DNA of 64,000 nt from Bubalus kerabau (GCF_029407905.1 NC_073628.1:63806501-63870500); one strand, 5' to 3'; shown: positions 11,724 to 23,705, numbered from the stretch's first letter. Numbers and translations are program-made. Notes: generated from the sequence alone by a model not told the origin.

Positions 11724-13115
11724 ATCCTTTCATTTGGTAGTTTAAGATCATGGTGGAGTTGTTATCTATTAAATTTAAAGTTGTTTACTGAAGCATCTAC
11801 CACATTTGGGACACTGAATTTTGTGCTGTGAGTGAGAGTAATCTATGTAAAGCTGGTTTGTTTTCAGTTTCCTACCTTAGGCTAAAGCAGTCATTTGAAA
11901 CCTCAACATATTCATGTATTTAACTTATCAAAATAACACAAGTACCTCAAAGTCATTTTTAATAATATTGAAGTCTAGATAAATGTAAATGTAACTTAAA
12001 AAACAGCCATAGTTTTTCTCATTGTCTTAATTTGCCTTCAATGAGAATATTAATTTTATTTTTACTGTAAAATTAAAATAACACATGATCTTTCCTTTTT
12101 CTCAACATTCATGTGGATAAGAAATAATAGTGTACAGTCTAAAAGTAAAACATGTAGTTTTTTTTTTTTTAAACTAACAGGCACCAAAGCTTTTTTGAGA
12201 TATTAGAAGAGGGGTCCTTTTGATAAATGAATAAACAATTAAACATGTCTAGTTAAATGGATTTGTATCTTATATACCTTTTGAAATACAAATAGAAACT
12301 CAGTAATTTTGCTAAAAAATAAATGATAGGCTTTTTTAAAAATGCAGTGCCCAGAGGTAATATAGTAAATAAGATGTAAGCAAAAAATAGGAAATGAGGA
12401 AAATGCAAGTTGCAAACTAAGACAAATAAATCAACCAACAACATATTCTGCTGAAAATACCCCATACCTAGCAAAGAGATCTGCTCATCCATTAATAATA
12501 ATAATGATAATATCATCACATTTTGCTGAGTTATAATATGAATTGTTGATTGGACAAGCCTGGGACTTTGGCTGAAGCTATAATGCTGACCATAATAATC
12601 AATCTGATATAACATCTTGTATCGTGCAAAGAAAAAAACAAATTTGAAGCAGTTGAATAGTTTGCCTTCATAAGCATGTGATTAGATCGTGTACAACCAA
12701 AACAAATGACTACATTTTTAAACTAGAACTATGTGATGTAAATAGAAATGGAATTACCTGAAAAATATGAAATATGGACTTGAAGTTTGTAAACCAATAT
12801 ATAAACACACACACACATATGAATTTTATACCTGCTAAGCAAGCACTAAATAACTGATTTATATTCATGAATACATTGCATTGAATTGTTCAGCAGACAT
12901 GCAGTAAATGACATCTGCAGCAGTGTAGTGTTCAAATTGAGCCTTTAAAAAGCTAACAGGAAATTATTATTCATTTTTAGTTCAAATATATTTGAGGTGG
13001 AATATCATTAAAACTGAGAAAACAGAATAAAGACAATGAGGACTGCTTCGTTTGTAGAAAGGAAGCTGACAAGGTGAATGCTAATATTTTTAATTTTGAA
13101 AAGAAATAAAATATT
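11724..13115. other. Unassigned AT-rich sequence
   Basis: Contains a T-run near 12160 and a short CA run near 12805. The 120-residue minus frame at 12253-12615 is rich in Leu, Phe and Ile but matches no family I know, and I treat it as chance. Confidence 0.45.
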
Positions 13116-13124
13116 ATGCCAAAC

Positions 13125-13625
13125 CTAGACAGTATATTAAAATGCAGAGACAGATTACATTGCCAACAAAGTTCCTTATAGTCCAAGCTATGGTTTCTCC
13201 AGTTGTTATATATTAATGTCAGAGTTGGACCATAAAGAAGGCTGAGCACCAAAGTATGGATGCTTTTGAACTGTAGTGCTGGAGAAGACTCTTGAGAGTC
13301 CTTGGGGCATCAAGCAGATGAAAGCAGTCGATCCTAAAGGATATAAGCCTGGAATAATTCACTGGAAGGACTGATGTTGAAGCTCTAATACTTAGGCCAC
13401 CTGATGCCAAGAGCCACCTGAAGGAAAAGACCCGGATGCTGGGAAAGATTGATGTCAGGAGGAGAAGGGGATGGCAGAGGATGAGATGGTTGGATGGCAT
13501 CACTGATTCAAGGGACATGAGTTTGAGCAAACTCCAAGAGATAGTGAAGGACAGGGAAGCCTGGCATACTGCAATCCATGGGTTCACAAAGAGTCAGATA
13601 TGATTGAGCGACTAAACAATAAAAG
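13125..13625 (+). mobile_element. BovB LINE, 5'-truncated 3' end
   Basis: Sense BovB from the segment encoding 'LDSI' to the tail ending in TGATTGAGCGACTAAACAAT. A 9-bp direct repeat ATGCCAAAC at 13116-13124 and 13626-13634 brackets it and is probably its target-site duplication. Frames are broken. Confidence 0.88.
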
Positions 13626-13634
13626 ATGCCAAAC

Positions 13635-14082
13635 TAGTTTCAGTCCATATCAATTAAACATTAATAAAATATACTGTATTCTAGTGATATAATTTATTTT
13701 AAATCTAATACATTTAAAATTTCCTGTTTCTTGGTTATTGTTTGAAAACAGAAGCCCTTTGCTATTGTTGACTAAATTGTTTCATGTAATCTGTTTGACT
13801 TTGCTTACAACTCTGGAATCACTTTCTTTTAGGTTTAATTCAACTATCTAATCACTTTTAGGCACAGTTTTTTGCTGTTTCCTTTTGCTTCAGAGTGGGT
13901 GTATGTGTGTGTGTGTGTGTATTGTTCTTGAAATCACATATGCTTACAAAAGAACTGCATTCATCTTTTGGTCATATCTAGTACTTATTTTTAAGGTAAA
14001 TTAATGCATAAAGTCTGTTAGAAATTTGAGATCTCTTTCTATAGATGAAGTAATTCACAGAGATTGTTTCCCCAATATTGGT
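13635..14082. other. Unassigned sequence with a GT microsatellite
   Basis: A (GT)n run lies at about 13897-13921. Nothing else recognised. Confidence 0.5.
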
Positions 14083-15450
14083 TTAGTTTTGTTCTTATTC
14101 AGTCACTAAGTCATATCCAACTCTTTGTGACCCCATGAACTGCAGCACACCAGGTTTTCCTGGTCTTCACTATCTCCCAGAGTTTGCTCAAATTCATGTC
14201 CATTGAGTGGATGATACCATGCAACCAACACACCTCTGTAGTCCCCTTTTCCTCCTGCCTTCAATCTTTCCCAGCATCAGGGTCTTTTCCAGTGAACTGC
14301 CTCTTTGCAGCAGATGGTCAAAATATTGAAGCTTCAGAATCAGTCCTTCCAATGAACATACAGGGTTGATTTCCTTTAGGATTGACTGGTTTGATCTTGC
14401 AGTCCAAGGGACTCTCAAGAGTCTTCTTCAGCACCACAGTTCAAAAGCATCAGTTCTTCAGTGCTCAGCCTTCTTTATATTCCAGCTCTCACATCCAAAG
14501 ATGACTACTGGAAAAACCATACCTTAGGCTATATGGATCTTTCTTGGCAAAGTAATGTCTCTGCTTTTTAATACACTTTCTAGGTTTGTCATAGCTTTTC
14601 TTCCACAGAGCAAGTGCCTTTTAATTTCCTGGCTGCAGTCACCATCTGCAGTGATTTTGCAGCCCAAGAAAATAAAGTCTGCAACTGTTTACATTGTTTC
14701 CCCATCTATCTGCCTTGAAGTGATGGGACCAGATGCCATGTTCTTAGTTTTTTGAATGTTGAGTTTTAAGCCAGCGTTTTCACTCTTCTCTTTCACCTTC
14801 ATCAAGAGGATCCTTAGTTTCTTTTTGCTTTCTGCCATTAGACTGCTGAAACTGCATATCTGAGGTTATTGATATTTCTCCTGGTAGTCTTGATTTTAGA
14901 TTGTGCTTCATCCAGTCTGGCATTTCACATGATGTAGTCTGCATAGAAATTAAGTAAGCAGGGTGACAATATACAGCCTTGATGTACTCCTTTCCCAATT
15001 TTGAACCAGTCCATTGTTCCATGTCCAGTTCTAACTGACACTTTTTGACCTGACCTGCATACAGGTTTCTCAGGAAGTAGGTGAGGTAGTCTGATATTTC
15101 CATCTCTTTAAGAATTTTCCTCAGTTTGTTGTGATCCACACAGTCAAATGCTTCAGCATTGTTCATGAAACAGATGTTTCTTCTGGAATTTTCTTGCTTT
15201 TGCTATGATCCAGAAGATGTTGGCAAGTTGATCTCTGGTTCCTCGGCCTTTTCTAAACCCAGTTTGTACATCTGAAAGTTCTTGGTGCACGCACTGTTGA
15301 AGCCTAGCTTGAAGGATTTTGAGTATTACCTCACCCACATGTGAAATTAATCCAATTATGTGGTAGTTTGAACATTCTTTAGCATTGCCCTTCTTTGGCA
15401 TTGAAATGAAAACTGATCTTTTTCAGTCCTGTGGCCATTGCTGAGTTCTG
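14083..15450 (-). mobile_element. BovB LINE, antisense, about 1.37 kb
   Basis: Covers the BovB 3' tail back to the early reverse-transcriptase region. Minus-strand frames include 15401-15153 ('MPKKGNAKECSNYHIIGLISH', 'ARLQQCVHQELSDVQTGFRKGRGTRDQ') and 15166-14780 ('AFDCVDHNKLRKILKEMEI', 'LRNLYAGQ'). Compared with other copies here, the catalytic-motif region near 14850-14880 is disrupted. It is a dead, 5'-truncated element lying directly beside an LTR-like block. Confidence 0.93.
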
Positions 15451-15474
15451 AGGCCAACCATAAAGATCCAAAAG

Positions 15475-15830
15475 TGTGTGGTGGCCCAATTTCTGGAAAG
15501 CCCCACTCTTTCCCCCAGATAATGACTATTCCTCACACTCATTAGCCTACGAAGTTACCCACCCCTCTAAAAACTGACACTCTCATACCCCGGTGGCATT
15601 CTTGCCTTCTGAGATGACCCACATTCTGTTTCTGGAGTGTGTTTCTCTCTAAATGAATCCACTTATTATCTATTACTCAATTTATCACTGAATTCTTTCT
15701 GTGATGAGACATCAAGAACCTGAGCTTCATGAAATCCTGAGATCAAGTGTGATCTCAGTTAAAAGACCATTAGTTCAAGTCCCAGTCTGTGTTTTGTTTG
15801 GGTTCAAGTCCTTGCAAGTGAGTTCAAGTA
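15475..15830 (+). mobile_element. Probable endogenous-retrovirus LTR fragment
   Basis: Reads like the 3' part of a ruminant LTR. A pyrimidine-rich CCACTCTTTCCCCCAG segment is followed by a degenerate AATAAA-like signal (AATGAA near 15653) and a TCTTTCTGTGATGAGACATC segment. Downstream (about 15771-15789) is a tRNA T-arm-like stretch, AGTTCAAGTCCCAGTCTG. No viral gene is present. Family not assigned. Confidence 0.45.
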
Positions 15831-15965
15831 CTTATCTGAGTTACACAGTTTCAATAATTGTCTTTTTAAGATCTCTGATTCTAGAGGAAATCTTTGAAAC
15901 AAGTGATAAGAATTCTGGGTTGCTTTGAATATTGGCTGCCAACTAAGCCAAATGATTTGGCTTTT

Positions 15966-16027
15966 ATTTTGTTAATTTATTTATTTTAATTGGAGGCTAA
16001 TTACTTTACAATATTGTGGTGGGTTCT
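15966..16027 (-). mobile_element. L1 3' tail, extreme 5' truncation (about 62 bp)
   Basis: The complement of the young L1 3' terminus (AATTGGAGGCTAATTACTTT, as at 59020-59050) is flanked by direct repeats TTTGGCTTTT at 15956-15965 and 16028-16037. Only the last tens of bases were copied. Confidence 0.85.
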
Positions 16028-16039
16028 TTTGGCTTTTTA

Positions 16040-16729
16040 AAATTAAATAAAACACTTGTAGCTTTTACCACTAGGTGGTCTTCAGGAAACTTTTATTTTT
16101 TTGTACAGTGCTGAAAGTAGGTTAATTACAACATGTAAATCATCCTGATATGTTTTAATGAGTGTAATTATTTCTTAATAAAATAGATGATTATTTCCAT
16201 AAAGAAAAAAATAATCCTTCCCCCAAAATATATGATATCTTATTTGAGAATTTTAAAAATATTTTCTTAAAGATAAAAATTTAAGATCGCATACAAAATT
16301 GTTATGTTCCAAGGCATATGCTCCAAGTCTGATTCTTTTGTTTTTAAATTTATCATATTCAGGATATTTATAAAAAGATTGTTTTGAGAACAGTGAGAAA
16401 TAGTTGGGACATTCTCAAGTACTTCAGCATATATTACAACAGGCAAATAATTTCAGAATACATAATATTCAACAATGTAACTTGCTAATTTGACATAATG
16501 CAAGATATAATGCAAATGAAATTCATATTACATGGAAACAAAAGTCCCTTCCCTGCATATAGGAAAAATATGAAAGAATAAATTTATGTTGTAGCTAATG
16601 GCAGGGTTTTGTTTGTTGGATCTCTATTTTTGTTTCAGTTTTTCTAACTTCAAACTTTCCAATCAATTTAGCCTACAGAGAAACTACCCAGTTTACTTTA
16701 AATAAGTAAATCACCCTACAGTATCCAAT
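16040..16729. other. Unassigned AT-rich sequence
   Basis: No gene or repeat family recognised. Confidence 0.45.
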
Positions 16730-16960
16730 TATACTATTACTACTAATAATAATAAAATTTAACATCTATTGAGTATACATATAGTTTATCTCAGAAAATG
16801 TATAAAATTCCATTTAGTTAGATACTATTATTACTCATGCTTTATTGTAGTGAAACTGATGCTCAGAGCAGTAAAACAGGTTAGCCATGATAATTCAGGA
16901 AGTGACAGGTGGAACTGAAATTTGCAACCCACATTTAAGAGCTTATACTTCCACCAAATA
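16730..16960 (-). mobile_element. MIR-family ancient SINE
   Basis: The antisense pattern of MIR is visible: 'atactattattactcat..ttattgtagtgaaactgatgctcagag', then 'aggttagcc...gtgacaggtgg..ctgaaattt'. Strongly diverged, as expected for a pan-mammalian element. Confidence 0.6.
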
Positions 16961-17866
16961 TATTATATTGAATGCTTTTATTTTTGCATACTTTCACTGT
17001 TAATGTTGGCTTATTTCTTCATTTATACATACTTAAGTTATTTGGGTGAAGTTTCTCCTTAATAATCAACACCTTAAAGATTCAAAATAAAACATGAAAA
17101 ATGGTGCCAAATTTGTCATATTTTACTTTTTTTATCTTTCATTAGGCTGTGAGAACTTTTAATTCAGTGGAGATGGATAATAGTCCTCAAAAATATACTT
17201 ATTTTTCAAAAAAATTAGACATGCATAATAAACCACTTAAATTTACCATGTAGTTGGAGTCTGATGAGAGAAAAATTTGTTGAGGTATGCATTAAGATAT
17301 ACCCAGGAAAAATACATGAAAATATTAAAACTAGCTGTCACAATAGCAGATTATTTTGTGTGTATATCTATATATATATAATTTTCTCAATTTTCAAGCA
17401 AGCTATTGTGTCATTTTTAAAATAAGGGAGTTTTTGATATTTCTTTTTTACTTTCAACAGTTTCAATAATAGCAAATCTGAACAAACATATATGCTTGAT
17501 CTAGAAAAAGAGAAACTACCTTCCTTTATTGGGACAAGGTAACTGCTGTGTTCAGCATCCACTGACTGTATAATTTGATGAAAAATAGGAAATATTTCCG
17601 GACTGCAGATGATAAGGCAGTTGCCATATCTCCCAGTTGTTTTCCTGCCAACAGATTCATAAAATGGAAGTTAAAGAAAACAAGGATTTCAAGAATGAAC
17701 TATCTTGAGCTGGAAAACATAGCTGAATGTTGAAAAGCCTACCAATGCTACTGATTTCTGTCAACCAAAATAATAGTTATTAAATGGATTAATGCGTTTC
17801 TGGAGAGGCTATTGTTATTTATGCAAACTCGCTTGTTTCTTGCCCAACAAAATCTATATGTGATTT
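16961..17866. other. Unassigned AT-rich sequence
   Basis: Includes a short TA run near 17368. No gene or repeat family recognised. Confidence 0.45.
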
Positions 17867-17914
17867 TCAGTTCAGTTCAGTCGCTCAGTCGTGTCCTACT
17901 CTTTGCGACTCAAC
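17867..17914 (-). mobile_element. BovB/Bov-A 3'-terminal fragment
   Basis: About 45 bases of the shared 3' tail (TTCAGTTCAGTCGCTCAGTC). Too short to tell BovB from Bov-A; the repeated TTCAG units favour BovB. Confidence 0.8.
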
Positions 17915-17916
17915 AA

Positions 17917-18302
17917 ATCATAGTTGTTAGCTTAATCTGCATATAATGATAATATCTATGTTGGTAACTTATTTTAGATATGGAGATATTAAAAATTGTA
18001 TCATTTAAACTTCAAATAACCTTGCATGTAGTTAAAATGCACACACACAAAGAAAACAAAACAAAAACCAAAACCAAAGAAACAAATAAAAATCCCCTCT
18101 GCTTTCAAAATTTCTATCACACTGAATATTTCTCTATGTTAGACCAGTCAACTAGCTGTATGTCCAACAGGCTGTTTTCCTTGTTCTATATCTATCTTTT
18201 AATTAAAACTACTATGTTTGATTTGTCTCATGCATGGGACAAGCCCCATAACAGTAAAAAAGGACTGATTAAAAAAAATTTGTGTATGCATGTATGTCAT
18301 TA
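17917..18302. other. Unassigned sequence with an A-rich tract
   Basis: A purine-rich AAAC/AAAG tract lies at about 18040-18090. No gene recognised; the 107-residue frame through it is composition-driven. Confidence 0.45.
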
Positions 18303-18522
18303 GTGTTTCCACGTGGCTCAGTGGTAAAGAATCCTCTTGCAGGAGATGCTGATTCCATCCCTAGTTCATGAAGTTTCCCTGGAATATTACAGTATTCCCT
18401 GGAATACTGGAGACAATCCTCTCCAGTATTCTTGCCCAAGAAATCTCACAGAGAAGCCTGGAGGGCTACAATCCATGGGGTCACACAGAGTTGGACACAA
18501 TTTAGCGACTAAACAACAACAA
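18303..18522 (+). mobile_element. Bov-tA-type SINE
   Basis: Head TTTCCACGTGGCTCAGTGGT, Bov-A body (18420-18470), tail ending GCGACTAAACAACAACAA. The repeated ATTCCCTGGAATA motif near 18375-18405 suggests a small internal duplication. Confidence 0.88.
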
Positions 18523-18586
18523 TGTATTTATTTATTTTTAATTGTTTCAAAAGTATTTTAGTTTTTAAATATTTTCCTGAATTGCT

Positions 18587-18623
<37 letters not shown>

Positions 18624-19142
18624 CTTGGGGTTGATTTACAACACTGTATTAGTTTCAGGTATCCAGCAAAGTGATTTAGTTATACATATATCTATTCTTT
18701 TTCAAATTCTTTCCTATATACATTATTACAGAGTATTGTATATAGAGTTCCCTGTACAGTATTTCCTTGTGTTTATTTTCTATTTTATATGTAATAATGT
18801 GTAAATGCTAATCCCAAACCCCTAGTTTATTCCTCCTCACCTTTCCCTTTTGGTAACAATAAATTTGTTTTCTAAGCCTGTGAGTCTATTTCTGTTTTGT
18901 AAATAAGTTCATTTGTCTCAGTTTTTTTTTTTTTAACATTATACATATAAGTGATATCATACGGTATTTGTCTTTGATTTACTTCACATATAATATTCTC
19001 TAAATGCATCCATTTTGCTACAAATAGCATTATTTCATTCTTTTCAGGTTGGATTATTTGGGTTTTATGGATATTGAACTTCTTGAGCTGTTTGTATATT
19101 TTGGAGATTAATTCCTTGTCTGTTGCATCATTTTAAAATATT

Positions 19143-19429
19143 TGGACTCTGTGGGAGAGAGAGAGGGTGGGATGATATGGGAGAATGGCATTGAAACATG
19201 TATAATATATAAGAAATGAGGCGCCAGTCCAGGTTCGATGCAGGATACAGGATGCTTGGGGCTGGTGCACTGGGATGACCCAGAGGGATGGTACAGGGAG
19301 GGAGTTGGGAGGGGGGTTCAGGATGGGGAACACGTGTACACCCATGGCGGATTCATGTTGATGTATGGCAAAACCAATACAATATTTTAAAGTAATTAGC
19401 CTCCAATTAAAATAAATAAATTTATATTA
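19143..19429 (+). mobile_element. Young-type L1 3' end, 5'-truncated
   Basis: Sense L1 3' UTR (GCGCCAGTCCAGGTTCGATG, GGGGCTGGTGCACTGGGATG) ending in an A-rich tail. It is bracketed by AAAATATTT at 19134-19142 and about 19430-19438. Inserted in opposite orientation into the old L1. Confidence 0.88.
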
Positions 19430-20411
19430 AAAATATTTTCGTACATTATAAATTGTCTTTTCATTTTGTTTATGGTTTGCTTGCTGTCAGAAGCTTATAA
19501 GTTTTTAATTAGGTCCCATTTGTTTATTTTTACTTTTATTTCCTTTACTTTAGGGGACAGATACAAAAAAATCATTGCTCTGGTTTATATCATAAAGTGT
19601 TATGCCTATGTTTTCCTCTAAGAGTTTTATTATTTTTTCCTTACATTTAGGTCTTTAGTCTATTTCGAGTTTATTTTTGTGTATGATGTTAGAGAATGTT
19701 CTAATTTCATTCTTTTACATGTAGTTGTCCAGTTTCCTTAGCACCACTTATTGACGACACTATTTTTTTCTCCTTTGCATATGCTTACGTCCTTTGTTGT
19801 AGCTTAACTGACCATAGGTGTGTGGGCTTATTTCTGGGTTTTCTATGCTGTTTCATTGATCTATAAGCCTATCTTTGTGTCAGTACCATACTATTTTGAT
19901 TGATTGCTATAGCTTAATTTTATAGTCTAAAGTCAGTGAGCCTGATTCCTCCAGCGCCATTTTTCTTTCTCAGAATTGTTTTGGCTATTTGGCATCCTTT
20001 CTGTCTCCAAACGGATTGTAAATTTTTTTTTTTTTTATTCTAGGTCTGTTAAAAAAAAAAAAATGCCATTTGATACTTCAGTAGTGTTTGCACTGTATCT
20101 GTGGATTACTTTGGGTAGTATATGCATTTTGACAACATTGATTCTTCCACTCTAAGGACATACTATATCTTTCCATCTATCTGTGTCATCTTCAGTTTCT
20201 TACATCAGCATCTTATAATTTTTGACTACCATACTTCTCCCTCCTTAGGTACTTTTATTCCTTGGCATTTTATTCTTTTTGATGAGATGGTAAATGGGAT
20301 TATTTGCTCAATATCTCTTTCTGATCATTCATTATTAGCATATAGAAGTGGAATACATTTCTATGTATTAATTTTTTATTCTGTACCTCACTAAATTCTT
20401 TGATGAACTCT

Positions 20412-20750
20412 AGCAGAGTCCCTTGGACTGCAAGGAGATCCAACCAGTCCATTCTGAAGGAGATCAGCCTGGGATTTCTTTGGAAGGGATGAAGCTAAAG
20501 CTGAAACTCCAGTATTTTGGCCACCTCATGTGAAGAGTTGACTCAATGGAAAATACTCTGATGCTGGGAGGGATTGGAGGCAGGAGAAGGGGAGGACAGA
20601 GAATGAGATGGCTGGATGGCATCACTGACTCAATGGACGTGAGTCTGAGTGAACTCCGGGAGTTGGTGATGGACAGGGAGGCCTGGCGTGCTGCGATTCA
20701 TGGGGTCGCAAAGAGACGGACACGACTGAGCGAGTGAACTGAACTGAACT
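20412..20750 (+). mobile_element. BovB LINE 3' end
   Basis: The last 340 bases of BovB in sense, ending in ACTGAACTGAACTGA. An open frame at 20546-20737 still encodes the C-terminal 'GGIGGRR..QRMRWLDGITDSMDVSLSELRELVMDREAWRAAIHGVAK' region. Low divergence suggests a fairly recent insertion into the old L1. Confidence 0.93.
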
Positions 20751-20985
20751 GAGCATTTTCCTGGTGCCAACTTTAAGATTTTCTATGTATAGTATAACAT
20801 CATCAAACAGTGACAGTTTTGCTTCTTCTTTTTGAATTTGGATTCCTTCTCTTTTCTTATCTGATTGCCATGGCTATAACCTCCAAAACTACTGAATAAA
20901 AGTGGTGCCAATGAACATCCTTATCTCATTCCTGACCTTAGAGGAAATACTTTCAGCTTTTCACTGTTTAATATTATATTTCTTG

Positions 20986-22702
20986 AGGATTCAAGAAAAG
21001 AGAGATAGCAAGCGAAGTTTCCATGTAAAACTGAGCACAATAAAAGACAGAAATGGTATGGACCTAACAGAAGCACATGATATTAAGGAAACGTGGCAAG
21101 AATACACAGAAGAATTATACAAAAAAGATCTTCATGATTCAGATAACCATGATGGTGTGATCACTGACCTAGAACCAGACATCCTGGACTAAGAAGTCAA
21201 GTGGACCCTAAGAAATATCACTACAAACAAAGCTAGGGGAAGTGATGGAATTCCAGTTGAGCTATTTCAATTCCTAAAAGATGATGCTGTGAAAGTGCTT
21301 CACTCAATATGCCAGCAAATTTGGGAAACTCAGCAGTGGCCACATGACTGGAAAAGGCCAGTTTTCATTCCAATCCCAAAGAAAGGCAATGCCAAAGGAC
21401 GTTCAAACTACCGCACAGTTGCACTCATCTCACACGCTAGTAAAGTAATGCTCAAAATTCTCCAAGCCAGGCTTCAGCAATATGTGAACCATGAACTTCC
21501 AGATGTTTCAGCTGGTTTTAAAAAAGGCAGAGGAACCAGAGACCAAATTGCCAACATCCACTGTATCATCAAAAAAGCAAGAGAGTTCCAGAAAAACATC
21601 TACTTCTGCTTTATGGACTATGCCAAAGACTTTGACTGTGTAGATCACAACAAATTTTGGAAAATTCTTAAAGAGATGGGAATGCCAGACTACCTGAGCT
21701 GCCTCCTGAGAAATCTGTATACAGATCAAGAGGCAATAGTTAGACATGGACATGGAACAACAGACTGGTTCCAAATTGGGAAGGGAGTACGTCAAGGCTA
21801 TATATTGTCACCCTGCTTAGTTAACTTATATGTAGAGCACATTGTGCAAAATGCTGGGCTAGAAGAAGCACAAGCTGGAATCAAGATTGCCAGGAGAAAT
21901 ATCAATAGTCACAGATATGTAGATGACACCACCCTTATGGCAGAAAGCAAAGAACAACTAAAGAGCCTCTTGATGAAAGTTAAAGAGGAGAGTGAAAAAG
22001 TTGGCTTAAAACTCAACAATCAGAAAACTAAGATCATAGCATCCAGTCCTGTCACTTTATGGCAAATAGATGGGAAAACAATGGAAACAGTGAGAGACTT
22101 TATTTTTTGGGGGCTCCAAAATCACTGCAGATGGTAACTGCAGCCATGAAATTAAATGACGCTTGCTCCTTGGAAGAAAAGTTATGACCAAAGTAGACAG
22201 CACATTAAAAAGCAGAGATATTACTTTGCCAAGAAAGGTCTGTCTAGTCTAAGCTATGGTTTATCCAGTAGTCTTGTGTGGGTGTGAGAGACGGACTATA
22301 AAGAGAGCTGAGCACCAAAAAAATTGATGCTTTTGAACTGTGGTGTTGGAGAAGATCCTTGAGAGTCCCTTGGACTATAAGGAGATCCAACTAGTCCAGC
22401 ATAAAGGAAATCAGTCCTGAGTATTTATGGAAGGACTAATGCTGAAGCTGAAACTCCAATACTTTGGCCACCTGATGCGAAGAACTGACTCATTTGAAAA
22501 GATCCTAATCCTGGGAAAGATTGAAGCGGGGAGGAAAAGGGGATGACAGAGGATGAGATGGTTGGATGGCATCACTGACTCAATGGACATGAGTTTGAGC
22601 AAGCTCTTGGAGATGGTGATGGGCAGTGACACCTGACATGCTGCATGCAGTCCATGGGGTCACAAAGAGTCTGACACGACTGAGCAACTGAACTGAACTG
22701 AT
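20986..22702 (+). mobile_element. BovB LINE, 5'-truncated, 1.7 kb
   Basis: Sense BovB from just upstream of the reverse-transcriptase domain to the ACTGAACTGAACTG terminus. The 5' junction lies directly at the end of the old antisense L1. The copy lacks the endonuclease region entirely. Confidence 0.95.
20996..22137 (+). pseudogene. BovB reverse-transcriptase pseudogene, one in-frame stop
   Basis: The reverse transcriptase copies BovB RNA at a nicked target. One frame runs about 1.14 kb with a single internal stop (TAA at 21190-21192). The part from 21289 gives 282 uninterrupted residues containing 'FIPIPKKGNAKG', 'GFKKGRGTRDQIANIH', 'FDCVDHNKFWKILKEMGMPD' and 'GVRQGYILSPCLVNLY'. The catalytic box reads YVDD (21916-21927) where other copies here read YADD. 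It ends by frameshift in the 'FLGSKIT' region. No endonuclease and no promoter are present, so it is not autonomous. Confidence 0.92.
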
Positions 22703-22726
22703 TATGTTACCTGTGGTTTGTCATCA

Positions 22727-22770
22727 GTTCAGTTCATTCACTCAGTCGTGTCTGACTTTTTGTAATATAT
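22727..22770 (-). mobile_element. BovB/Bov-A 3'-terminal fragment
   Basis: CAGTTCAGTTCATTCACTCA and the following CGTGTCTGACTTTTTG are the antisense shared tail. It lies 25 bases after a sense BovB terminus, so the two tails form a small inverted pair. Confidence 0.75.
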
Positions 22771-23544
22771 GGCCTAAGGAACAACAACAAAATAAAGCAG
22801 TCTTACAAGGGGTAGATGAAAAGTTAGAACCTGTGAATGTGGAAATTACCTCACAGAGGTGAGGAGACTGAAAAGGCTGCATATCCTGCCTTGGTTTAGG
22901 GATGGTTGTGGTGAGTTATTCTCCTTAGTGACCAGACATTAATAAGAATGCCTCCGACCTGAACTCAGCCAACTGATTGGAGGGAATATATTGATATTCC
23001 CACATGCATAAAGCAGTATGCAGTGAGCTTCTGAGGTAAAATGTGTAATCTCCTTGGGGGACAGAACTGTGGAACAGTGTCTTTGGTTATAAAAATACAC
23101 ACAAAGAGAAATGTAGAGAATAGTAGGAGTTGCAGATAATAACTGGGAAAATGTCCATGTATTCAGAAACAATGAAGTTGTTCAGCCAAGGTTTCATCTG
23201 TTCCAGTCTGCAACTGAGCTCTCGGTCTCAAAGAGATTTCCTTCATTCGTCTTCTGACTAGTGCCTTGTCAGGGATAGTTTCATGTTCACAGACAGGGCT
23301 GTGATTTGGCTGCTGGACAGTGACCAGGAGCCACAGGACTACCATTGATTATGTTTTCATGTCTGTATTAATCTTGTTGTAGCCAAAGACAAAGGCTTTA
23401 GATTTCCAATTGTGCCAAAAGATCCAAAAGAAGGTTTCTTCCATTTATCCCTCAAAGAAGTTTACTGTGGGTCCAATTCTTTACTGCTCATAGGCAAGAA
23501 ATGAAGGTAGAGATGGGAACAAAATTTCTTTCCATTTCTCCATT
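22771..23544. other. Unassigned sequence, less AT-rich than flanks
   Basis: About 770 bases without a recognised family. GC content looks higher between 23180 and 23345. Frames are 60-77 residues without motifs. It could be an old LTR or unique DNA. Confidence 0.45.
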
Positions 23545-23705
23545 ATCACAAAGTGGGATGATCATAGGTTTTGCAGCCAGAGAAATATAGTACTTTATTT
23601 TTAGTCAGCTGTTGGTACCTGTTGGCCTTTTGAAAATTAATTTTCTCAGCTTCAGTTTCTTTATCTGAAAAAGGGAGATACTATTTATCTTGTAATTGTG
23701 AACTT
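23545..23705 (+). mobile_element. MIR-family ancient SINE
   Basis: Sense MIR pattern: 'ggttttgcagccagag', a weak middle, then CTCAGCTTCAGTTTCTTTAT and 'ctgaaaaagggagata'. Diverged; boundaries approximate. Confidence 0.6.

Larger units (their letters stand above)
18587..20985 (-). mobile_element. Old L1, antisense, interrupted by two insertions
   Basis: The long T-run at 18587-18620 is its A-tail seen from the other strand. The 3' UTR and then the complement of ORF2 follow (for example TTGTCTGTTGCATCATTT and TAGGTCCCATTTGTTTATTT). The copy resumes after a younger L1 tail (19143-19429) and after a BovB (20412-20750) and reads on to about 20985. It is diverged and non-coding, and it predates both insertions. 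Confidence 0.85.

Noticed and set aside
12253..12615. 120-residue open frame on the minus strand in repeat-free DNA
   Set aside because: Hydrophobic composition follows the AT-rich DNA, there is no recognised domain or splice context, and the length is possible by chance. A search for conserved homologs would decide.
15771..15789. tRNA T-arm-like stretch AGTTCAAGTCCCAGTCTG
   Set aside because: It has no complete tRNA around it and lies downstream of LTR-like DNA; it may be leader sequence of that element.
18587..18620. Long T-run as a possible terminator
   Set aside because: It is the A-tail of an antisense L1, which continues directly after it.
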